Assembly (NCBI GenBank): GCA_013698395.1
Contig: JACCUZ010000235.1
Location: forward strand, 1 to 18,679
Reading direction: 5' to 3'
DNA from: Sporichthyaceae bacterium
GTDB lineage: Bacteria > Actinomycetota > Actinomycetes > JACCUZ01
Length of the DNA: 18,679 nt
The position numbers and the translations under genes were made by a program. Of this stretch, positions 12,798 through 18,679 are shown in pieces. The notes below the pieces were generated by a model, which ran no database searches, was not told the origin of the DNA, and saw nothing but the letters and a program-made list of their open reading frames with translations. Every line of letters starts with the position of its first letter. Positions within the stretch are counted from its first letter, which is position 1.

Positions 12798-13751
12798 ATG
12801 CGGATCGCCCTCGTCTCCACCCCCTCTCTCCACCACACGTCGGCGTGGGTCACCAGTGAGCTGGCCCAGAGACGTCACGACCTCGACAGCCCGCCACCGG
12901 TGGTCGTCGAGGACGTCGGGGAGGCCGCTGTCGTCGGCCACCGAATGGCTGATCTCTGGCGAGTGACCGCACCCGACGTGGTGCTCGCGCTGGGCTGGGA
13001 GGCCGGGCTCGCGGCCCAGGTGGCAGCGAGGGAGGTGAGGACGCCCGTTGTTCTCCGGGTGGCTCGGGCCGGCTACGCGACCGAGAGCGATCGGCTCCGG
13101 ATCGAGGTCGCCCTCGCCCGCAGCAGCGCGCTGGTGCTGGCGCGCAGCGTCGGAGAAGCCGACCGGTTGGTCGAATGCGGCGTGCGCAGAAGTGCTCTGC
13201 GGGTCCTGCCCGACGCCGTCGACCGGCGACACTTCCCGGATGGGGGCTTGACCTCTCTCGGGACCACGCGGACCGGGCACAGGTCAGGCACCCACCGGGT
13301 GGCCGTCGCGGCGCGACAGGGGTCGGCAGACGACCTCGTCCAGCTGCTGAGCGCGATGCCGGGTTGCGACCCCTTACGCCTCGCGATCGACCTTCCCGAC
13401 GCCGAGCTCGCGAACCAGCTCAGGTCGGCGGACGCGATTGTGGTGCGCGATGACTCGGAGGACGAGGTCGCGCTGGTACTTCGGGCCATGTCCTGCGGTG
13501 TGCCTACCGTTGCGGTCGACCGCGGTGTCCTCTCCGACGTGGTCGCCGACGGCGTCACCGGACTGCTGGTCCGCCCGACTGAGCTGACCGACGCCCTGCG
13601 CTCGCTGCTCGCCGACCCGATGCGCCGGGAAAGCCTCGGGCTCGCTGCCGCTGACCGCGTCGTCGCCCGGTTCGACACCAGCGTGGTGGGAGCCGCCCTG
13701 GACCGGGCGTTGCGCGAGATCGCGCCGGTGGCGGTGGCGGCCGCTTCCTGA
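12798..13751 (+). CDS. GT4-type glycosyltransferase
   Basis: The 317-residue protein is a GT-B fold glycosyltransferase. The C-terminal half shows the donor-binding pattern EDEVALVLRAMSCGVPTVAV, then DGVTGLLV (about 221-258), followed by the common LRSLLADPMRRE helix. The N-terminal acceptor domain is short: MRIALVSTPSLHHTSAW replaces the usual glycine-rich GGxxxHV loop. VVLALGWEAG and LRVLPDAVDRRHF (strand before the linker) fit the family. Length is below the usual 360-420, so loops are reduced. Donor and acceptor are unknown. ATG 12798 is chosen because the first beta strand starts there; GGAAG lies 9 bp upstream. A hairpin overlaps the stop codon. Confidence 0.8.
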   Translation: MRIALVSTPSLHHTSAWVTSELAQRRHDLDSPPPVVVEDVGEAAVVGHRMADLWRVTAPDVVLALGWEAGLAAQVAAREVRTPVVLRVARAGYATESDRLRIEVALARSSALVLARSVGEADRLVECGVRRSALRVLPDAVDRRHFPDGGLTSLGTTRTGHRSGTHRVAVAARQGSADDLVQLLSAMPGCDPLRLAIDLPDAELANQLRSADAIVVRDDSEDEVALVLRAMSCGVPTVAVDRGVLSDVVADGVTGLLVRPTELTDALRSLLADPMRRESLGLAAADRVVARFDTSVVGAALDRALREIAPVAVAAAS

Positions 13752-13768
13752 CCCTTTCGCGAGGGTCA
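13749..13768 (+). terminator. Hairpin overlapping the GT4 stop codon
   Basis: TGACCCT (13749-13755, including the TGA stop) and AGGGTCA (13762-13768) are a perfect 7-bp inverted repeat around TTCGCG. It probably ends transcription before the secreted peptidase gene. Confidence 0.6.
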
Positions 13769-13847
13769 AGTCAGCGCCCGAACCCGCCGACAGTAGTCAC
13801 GACGACTCGCGGTGAGGCGTCTGGGCGACCACGAAGGACGGCTCCCC

Positions 13848-15176
13848 GTGCGAGGCGGTTGGGCACGTCGGGCTGCAGCTTCGACGCTGCTGCGGCGACG
13901 AACGGCGCCCAGGGCCGCCGTGGCGATGCTCGTGGTGGCGCTGACCGCGTCCGGCGTCCCCGCCGGCTCCGCGCAGGACGGCCCCGGCTTCGACGACGGC
14001 GCGGTAACCAGCACCGGCGTCAGCAGTGACCTGGACCTGATCATCCAGCAGATCCGTGATGAGCTCGGTGAATCCAGCGAGGCCATGGTGCGCGCGGCCG
14101 CGGACCTGCGCCTTGCGGACTCGGCCCTGCCGCGTGCTCGGCAGACCGCGGCCCACACCCGCGAGCTCCTGGTGTCCGCGCAGCGTCGGCAGGAACAGTC
14201 CGCCCGACTGCGTGGCCAGGCGCAGGTCCGGCTCATCCTGGGCACCCAGGAGGCGGAAGCCTCGGCAGCGGCGATGGCCGAGCAGCAGGCCAACATCGGC
14301 CGGCTGGCCAGAGGGGCCTATCAGAGCGGAGGCATGTACAGCGACGTGTCCATGTTGCTGTCGGCCCGCTCGCCCGGCGACCTCGCAGGACGGCTGGTCT
14401 CGTTGCAGACGCTCGCCTCTTCCCAACGTTCACTTCTGGACGACCTGGCCAATGTCGAGCAGTCCCACGCAGAGCGGATCGAGGCCCTCGCGCAGGTTCG
14501 CGACGCGCTTGCCAGCGCCGACGAGACTGCGCAACGCGAGCTCGCCACGGTAGCGGCCCTCGAGGCGCAAGCCCGAGCCGCGGAGCAAGAGGTAGGAAGG
14601 CTGGTCAGCGCCAGGGCAGCTGCCCTGGAGGCGGCTCGGGCCGCTCAAGCAGCCGACGACGCTGCTGCCGCGCGCCGGGACAGCGTTTCGGGCGCGCTTC
14701 AGGCCGAGCTGGCAGCCCGCGCCGGAGCTGAGGCCGGCTCGAACGGAGCTCTGGACGGCGCAACGGTGCCAGCCATCCGGGGGGCGCTCGCCTGGCCCGT
14801 CACCGGTCGATTGTCCTCGCCTTTCGGCATGCGGGTGCACCCCGTGACGGGGGTCTACAAGCTCCACACCGGCCAGGACATCGCCGCTCCGTGCGGCACG
14901 CCGCTCCGCGCCGCCCGTGAAGGGCTGGTGATCGACTCCGGCTGGAACAGCGCCTACGGCTGGCGCACGGTCGTGTCCCATGGTGTCGTCGGAGGGGTGC
15001 TGCTCACCACCACCTACAACCATCAGCAGGGCCTCGGCGTCGCCGTCGGTGACCGAGTCGGGACCGGCCAGGTCATCGGCTCGGTCGGCTCGACCGGCTA
15101 CTCGACCGGGTGCCACCTGCACGTCGAGCTCTACGTGAACGCCACGGTCGTCGACCCCCTGCCGTGGCTGTCCTGA
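13848..15176 (+). CDS. Secreted coiled-coil M23 (LytM-type) peptidase
   Basis: The 442-residue protein begins with an Arg-rich N-terminus and a hydrophobic core (AVAMLVVALTASG), then SAQDGP, a likely signal-peptidase site. Residues about 60-305 form a long Ala/Glu/Arg-rich coiled coil, as in cell-wall hydrolase regulators and PcsB-like proteins. The C-terminal LytM domain (326-440) retains the zinc ligands His340 and Asp344 (KLHTGQD) and the HxH pair His423/His425 (GCHLHVEL), plus the FGMRVHPVTG entry motif, so it should be an active peptidoglycan endopeptidase. I start at GTG 13848, with GAAGGA at 13833-13838, rather than the in-frame GTG at 13812, which has no such site. Confidence 0.9.
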   Translation: MRGGWARRAAASTLLRRRTAPRAAVAMLVVALTASGVPAGSAQDGPGFDDGAVTSTGVSSDLDLIIQQIRDELGESSEAMVRAAADLRLADSALPRARQTAAHTRELLVSAQRRQEQSARLRGQAQVRLILGTQEAEASAAAMAEQQANIGRLARGAYQSGGMYSDVSMLLSARSPGDLAGRLVSLQTLASSQRSLLDDLANVEQSHAERIEALAQVRDALASADETAQRELATVAALEAQARAAEQEVGRLVSARAAALEAARAAQAADDAAAARRDSVSGALQAELAARAGAEAGSNGALDGATVPAIRGALAWPVTGRLSSPFGMRVHPVTGVYKLHTGQDIAAPCGTPLRAAREGLVIDSGWNSAYGWRTVVSHGVVGGVLLTTTYNHQQGLGVAVGDRVGTGQVIGSVGSTGYSTGCHLHVELYVNATVVDPLPWLS

Positions 15177-15192
15177 CGAGGGGCACACGGTG

Positions 15193-15207
15193 GGACGAGC
15201 CTCGTCC
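15193..15207. repeat. Perfect palindrome GGACGAG-C-CTCGTCC upstream of the sigma gene
   Basis: A 7-bp inverted repeat around a single base lies 16 bp after the peptidase stop and 62 bp before the sigma factor ATG. It may be a short terminator or an operator; the near-zero spacing favours a dimeric protein site. Confidence 0.45.
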
Positions 15208-15269
15208 GCGGAATCGTCGGTGCCTCTGGTTCGTTGGACAGGAAGACCTCTGCCACACGAGGGGATTGC

Positions 15270-16253
15270 ATGTCTGAAGCTGTTCACGCCAGCCACCTCG
15301 TCGACTCGTTCGACGACGAGGTGACGACCCCTGACCTGGTCCGGCTCTACCTCGACGAGATCGGCCGGGCCCCCCTGCTCGACGCGGCCACCGAGGTGGA
15401 CCTGGCGCAGCGCATCGAAGCCGGGCTCTACGCCCGACACCTGCTCGGCCAGCTCAGTCGCACCGGTGAGCTCAGCCGCCGCCGGGCGGTCAAGCTCACC
15501 GCCGCGCGAAAGGTGGCAAGCACCGATGAGCTCTCCCGCCTGGCTGCCGACGGTGAAGCGGCGAAGCGGGCGTTCATCCGGGCGAACCTGCGACTGGTCG
15601 TGTCACTGGCCAGGCGGTATACCCGCGCGTCCATGCCGCTGCTGGACCTGATCCAGGAAGGCAATGTCGGGCTGGTCCGGGCCGTCGAGAAGTTCGACTA
15701 CGCCCGCGGCTACAAGTTCTCGACGTACGCCACCTGGTGGATCCGCCAGGCCATCGGCCGGGCGATCGCCGAGCAGAGCCGCACCGTGCGCTTGCCCGTC
15801 CACCAGGTTGAGAAGCTCAGCCGGCTCTCCCGCACCCGCCGCGACCTCGGTGCGCAGCTCGGCCGCGACCCGTCGGACGTCGAGGTCGCCGCAGAGCTCG
15901 GCATCGAGGTTGAGACGATCCAAGACCTCGACGCGATCTCACGGGCTCCCACGAGCCTCGACGCGCTGGTCGGTGACGATGGCTCGACGACTCTCGGTGA
16001 CCTGGTCGACACCGCCGAGCCCGGGCCGGAGGAGTTGGTCGTCGACCGTGCGACGAGGAGCGCACTCGTGGGCCTGGTGGACCGGCTCAGCGAGCGCGAG
16101 GCGGAAGTGATCAGGTGCCGCTACGGGCTGGTTCCCGGTCCTAAGCAGACCTATGAGCAGATCTCCGGGCGCCTCGGCGTGTCGCGTGAGCGGGTCCGCC
16201 AGATCGAACGCGAAGCCCTCGACCACCTGCGCGACTGGGTCAGCGACGGCTAG
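15270..16253 (+). CDS. Group 2 sigma-70 family RNA polymerase sigma factor
   Basis: The 327-residue protein has a region 1.2 helix (PDLVRLYLDEIGRAPLLDAA), the region 2 core (ANLRLVVSLARRYTR, LLDLIQEGNVGL, FDYARGYKFSTYATWWIRQA at about 104-161) with the aromatic residues used for -10 melting, region 3 (VRLPVHQVEKLSRL) and region 4 with a helix-turn-helix (TYEQISGRLGVSRERVRQIE). The acidic region 1.1 of primary sigma factors is absent, so it is a non-essential, principal-like (HrdB/SigB-related) factor, probably for stress or stationary phase. ATG 15270 follows GAGGGGATTGC. No anti-sigma factor gene is adjacent. The stop overlaps the convergent exporter gene by 4 bp. Confidence 0.93.
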   Translation: MSEAVHASHLVDSFDDEVTTPDLVRLYLDEIGRAPLLDAATEVDLAQRIEAGLYARHLLGQLSRTGELSRRRAVKLTAARKVASTDELSRLAADGEAAKRAFIRANLRLVVSLARRYTRASMPLLDLIQEGNVGLVRAVEKFDYARGYKFSTYATWWIRQAIGRAIAEQSRTVRLPVHQVEKLSRLSRTRRDLGAQLGRDPSDVEVAAELGIEVETIQDLDAISRAPTSLDALVGDDGSTTLGDLVDTAEPGPEELVVDRATRSALVGLVDRLSEREAEVIRCRYGLVPGPKQTYEQISGRLGVSRERVRQIEREALDHLRDWVSDG

Positions 16254-17815
16254 TCGCCCCTGCTGCGCCCGGCACCGGGCGCAGCATCAGCGAGCGGACC
16301 GTCGTGCGGACAACGCTCCATCGGTGGCCCGCCAACCGCGCAGTGGTGCGGATGCAGTGGAACCTCATCTGTCAAGGGTGACCCGAGCGGATCTGGCGAG
16401 CGCACCGTCGCGAGCGCAAGTGCCCCGCCGGCGATGAGCAGAGCCGCACAGGCCAGCATGGCCGTGCGGTACGGCCCCAGCAGCTGGTCGGCATCGGCAT
16501 AGGCCTCGCCGTCCAGGCCGGCGATCAGCGGCAGCGCCGCCACAGCGAGCAGCCCCGCCACCCGGGCGACGGCGTTGTTGACACCGCTGGCGAGCCCGGC
16601 GTGCCGGTCCGGTGCGGCGGCCAGCACGGTCGAGGTCAGTGGCGCCACGGTCAGCGCCAGACCCAGCCCGAACAGCGTGGCCACCGGCATGACGTCGCGC
16701 AGGTAAGAGGTGTCCGCGTCGAAGCGGGCCATCAGCAGCACCGCGACACCTGCCAGCACCGGACCCAGGGCCATGGGCAGCCGTGGGCCGATCCGCGTCG
16801 CCAGAGCACCGACTCGGGCGGACAGCAGTAGAAGCAGCACCGTCACCGGAAGCAGGGCGGAGCCGGCGGCCAGCGGGGAGAACCCGGCTACCACTTGCAG
16901 AGCAAGCACAAGGAACAGCAGGACCCCGCTCAGGGCGCCGTAGACCGCGAACGTGACGGCGTTCGTGGCCGAGAACAGCTGCGAGGAGAAGATCTCGAGC
17001 GGCAGCATCGGCTCCCGCGCCATCCGCTCGCGCACGACGAAACCGATGAGGAGCGAGGTACCGAGGACGAGGCAGGGCAGCACTCCGACGGAGCGGATCC
17101 CTGCCTCCTGCCAGGCGATCAGGCCGAAGGTCAGTGCACCGAGACCGACGGCACCCAGAAGGGCACCCGGGATGTCGATCGAACGCGCCGCATGAGGGTC
17201 GCGGCTCTCGGGCACATAGCGGACCGCGACCAGGATCACGGCAATCGCCAGCGGCAGGTTGATCAGGAACACCCAGCGCCAGCCGACGTTCTGGACCAGC
17301 CAGCCCCCCACAAAGGGACCGGCCGCGCCGGCGATACCACCCAGACCCGACCAGGCGCCGATGGCGCGAGCCCGGTCCTCTGGACGGAAGCTGGACTGGA
17401 GGATGGCGAGGCTGCCAGGAGTGAGCAGGGCACCGCCTATGCCCTGGACGGCGCGGGCCAGGACCAGCATCTCGACGTTCGTCGCCACCCCACAGGCCAG
17501 CGAGGCGACGGCGAACCATGCGACGCCGACAACGAACAGCCGGCGCCGGCCGAAGCGGTCACCCAGGGAGCCGCCGAGCAGGATCAGCGAGGCCAGGGTC
17601 AACGTGTAGGCGTTGATCGTCCATTGCAGGCCGGACATCCCCGAGTCCAGCGACCGGCCGATACGGGGCAGCGCGACGTTGACCACAGTGGCATCGATGA
17701 AGGCGAGCCCGGACCCGAGGACCGTGGCGAGCAGGACCCACCTCGCCCGGGGCTCCCCGAACACCAGGCCGGGTGAACCGGCTCCCTGTGTCGTGTCCCG
17801 CACGGGTGGCGCCAT
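16250..17815 (-). CDS. DHA2-family (14-helix) MFS drug exporter
   Basis: The 521-residue protein is a proton-driven MFS efflux permease of the EmrB/QacA type: FIDATVVNVALPRIG in helix 1, motif A GGSLGDRFGRRR (81-92), ARAVQGIGGALLTPGSLAI, and motif C-like AGPFVGGWL (154-163). About 14 hydrophobic segments are visible. The substrate cannot be predicted. I place the start at ATG 17815; TTG at 17827 has GGAGG 6 bp upstream and may be the true start. The C-terminal tail after the last helix (from about residue 466) is polar, and its final residues are encoded by the strong hairpin at 16261-16286. It is convergent with the sigma gene and divergent from the small membrane protein. Confidence 0.91.
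   Translation of the reverse strand: MAPPVRDTTQGAGSPGLVFGEPRARWVLLATVLGSGLAFIDATVVNVALPRIGRSLDSGMSGLQWTINAYTLTLASLILLGGSLGDRFGRRRLFVVGVAWFAVASLACGVATNVEMLVLARAVQGIGGALLTPGSLAILQSSFRPEDRARAIGAWSGLGGIAGAAGPFVGGWLVQNVGWRWVFLINLPLAIAVILVAVRYVPESRDPHAARSIDIPGALLGAVGLGALTFGLIAWQEAGIRSVGVLPCLVLGTSLLIGFVVRERMAREPMLPLEIFSSQLFSATNAVTFAVYGALSGVLLFLVLALQVVAGFSPLAAGSALLPVTVLLLLLSARVGALATRIGPRLPMALGPVLAGVAVLLMARFDADTSYLRDVMPVATLFGLGLALTVAPLTSTVLAAAPDRHAGLASGVNNAVARVAGLLAVAALPLIAGLDGEAYADADQLLGPYRTAMLACAALLIAGGALALATVRSPDPLGSPLTDEVPLHPHHCAVGGPPMERCPHDGPLADAAPGAGRSRGD
16261..16286. terminator. Strong bidirectional terminator hairpin inside the exporter 3' end
   Basis: TGCTGCGCCCGG (16261-16272) and CCGGGCGCAGCA (16275-16286) are a perfect 12-bp inverted repeat with a 2-base centre. 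It begins 8 bp after the sigma factor stop and lies within the last codons of the exporter, so it can end transcripts from both converging genes. Confidence 0.75.
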
Positions 17816-17846
17816 GGACTGTCCCAACGCACACCTCCGCCGGACT

Positions 17847-18353
17847 ATGCCGGTGTCAGCGCGGCAGCCGTCGCCCCGGTGGCTGCGCACCTGGCACAGT
17901 GAGCGCGTGCGCAAGCTCCTGGTCCTGCTCGCTGTCGCGTGGGTGGGTGTGTCCCTAGCGGCTGCGTGGGTGTCGGTGGAGCACGAGGTGCCCTACGACC
18001 TGTCCTTCCTCGACCGGCCGGGCCTACCCGACCGGGTCGGTGACGACTGGCTCCGTGGATGGGGAACCGGGCTCACGGTGCCGATGGGAGTCGTCGCGGC
18101 CATGGCCGTCCTCGCAGCGCTCAGCGCGCTGGGCAACTCCGCCGGCCGGGCGGGAGCGTTCCTGCTGGCGTTGCTCGGCGGGGCCTCGATCGCCTTCACG
18201 CTGTCCAGCCGTCCGGCCACCGAGCGGCTGCGCGCTGTCGGCACGGACACCACCGAGTCCGGGCTGGTCATCGCCACACTCGTTCTCGCCGGGCTGATCG
18301 TCCTGATCGGGCTGACCGCGTGGTTGACCGCCCCCCGGGAGCGCTGGTCGTAA
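17847..18353 (+). CDS. Small membrane protein of unknown function
   Basis: I do not recognise the family. From ATG 17847 the protein has 168 residues with about four hydrophobic helices (24-42, 72-93, 102-119, 139-161). A 30-residue extracellular-looking loop (VEHEVPYDLSFLDRPGLPDR) joins helices 1 and 2, and a short polar tail ends the protein. GTG 17907, directly before the first helix (VRKLLVLLAV), is an equally likely start, since neither site has a strong ribosome binding site. The gene is divergent from the MFS exporter (about 20-30 bp between starts) and lies 85 bp before kgd in the same direction, so it may share regulation with the exporter. Confidence 0.7.
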   Translation: MPVSARQPSPRWLRTWHSERVRKLLVLLAVAWVGVSLAAAWVSVEHEVPYDLSFLDRPGLPDRVGDDWLRGWGTGLTVPMGVVAAMAVLAALSALGNSAGRAGAFLLALLGGASIAFTLSSRPATERLRAVGTDTTESGLVIATLVLAGLIVLIGLTAWLTAPRERWS

Positions 18354-18370
18354 GCCGTCGATGACGCGAT

Positions 18371-18388
18371 TAGTCTGGGCGAGCCCAG
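18371..18388 (+). promoter_or_regulatory. Candidate kgd promoter -10 and leader hairpin
   Basis: TAGTCT (18371-18376) fits the actinobacterial -10 pattern. It overlaps an inverted repeat CTGGGC-GA-GCCCAG (18375-18388), placed where the transcript would start. About 50 nt of leader precede the GTG at 18439. The repeat could be an operator; no consensus -35 is visible. Confidence 0.4.
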
Positions 18389-18438
18389 AGGGCCAGCCTG
18401 CCCGCACCAGCGAAGCGTAGGAAGAGGCGAACCACGCC

Positions 18439-18679
18439 GTGTCTGAGCCAACCTCGTCTTCCGGACACAGCACCCAGGCACTGGCGGGGTTCGGCCCCAA
18501 CGAGTGGCTGGTGGACGAGCTGTACCAGCAGTACCTCAAGGACAAGAACTCCGTCGACCGGGCCTGGTGGGACTTCTTCGCCGACTACCGCCCCGAACAG
18601 ATCGCCACCGCGGCGCCGCCAGGCGACGGTGACCAGCGCCAGACGGCCGGCGCGGCCACCCCCACCCCCGCCCCGCGGC
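18439..18679 (+). CDS. kgd: Multifunctional 2-oxoglutarate dehydrogenase/decarboxylase E1 (5' end)
   Basis: Only the first 80 codons are in the window. The N-terminus FGPNEWLVDELYQQYLKDK followed by VDRAWWDFFADYRPEQ is the conserved E1 N-terminal helix of actinobacterial Kgd/OdhA, which in the whole protein precedes an E2-like acyltransferase domain and the thiamine-diphosphate E1 domains. The segment after residue 55 (ATAAPPGDGD, TPTPAP) is the usual Ala/Pro-rich linker. The enzyme converts 2-oxoglutarate to succinyl-CoA or succinic semialdehyde in the TCA cycle. The start is GTG 18439 with AAGAGG 11 bp upstream. The coding region runs off the right edge. Confidence 0.92.
   Translation, partial: MSEPTSSSGHSTQALAGFGPNEWLVDELYQQYLKDKNSVDRAWWDFFADYRPEQIATAAPPGDGDQRQTAGAATPTPAPR

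Noticed and set aside
16895..17776. A 293-residue plus-strand open frame inside the MFS exporter
   Set aside because: It is a Gln/Asp/Gly-rich antisense shadow of transmembrane codons, with no domain.
1..18679. CRISPR arrays, toxin-antitoxin pairs or a defence island
   Set aside because: I saw no regularly spaced repeats and no nuclease, restriction, toxin or Cas motif in any plausible gene.

Overview
This is a GC-rich window from an actinobacterium. The evidence is the codon bias, the frequent GTG starts, the leaderless-looking promoters, and the final gene, which begins the actinobacterial kgd-type 2-oxoglutarate dehydrogenase/decarboxylase E1. I cannot name the genus from the sequence alone.

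Left edge (1-572). A broken IS30-family transposase fragment (1-~124) is followed by about 300 bp with no gene and locally lower GC. This ends in a 43-bp stretch (431-473) that is exactly the 3' half of a tRNA-Arg(CCG), with no matching 5' half. That is the signature of an integrase attachment site: an integrated element, or its scar, lies to the left and ordinary chromosome starts at about 474.

Redox-signalling region (573-7882). On the minus strand, a cytosolic two-component pair is translationally coupled: a receiver domain fused to a thioredoxin-like segment and a thioredoxin-reductase-like flavoprotein (3057-4715), then a histidine kinase with a cyclic-nucleotide-binding-type sensor domain (1660-3060). 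The flavoprotein lacks the redox CXXC. A short-chain dehydrogenase follows downstream. Divergent from this pair are an iron-containing redox enzyme of the haem-oxygenase-like fold (4853-5857) and a family 2 glycosyltransferase that overlaps it by ATGA. A CDGSH iron-sulfur protein runs antisense into the glycosyltransferase 3' end, and a SAM methyltransferase starts just upstream of it in the opposite direction. This cluster of iron, flavin and signalling proteins is the most interesting part of the window.

Metabolic and envelope region (7870-16253). A homocysteine S-methyltransferase and a PaaN-type aldehyde dehydrogenase share a 39-bp divergent, apparently leaderless promoter. Then come an MscS-type TM-helix protein, a DUF6328 membrane protein, a hemerythrin-like/Rho_N-like fusion, a GT4-type glycosyltransferase, a secreted coiled-coil M23 peptidase and a group 2 sigma-70 factor.

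Right edge (16250-18679). A DHA2-type MFS exporter is convergent with the sigma gene, and a strong hairpin lies inside its 3' end. A small membrane protein is divergent from it. The window ends in the first 80 codons of kgd.
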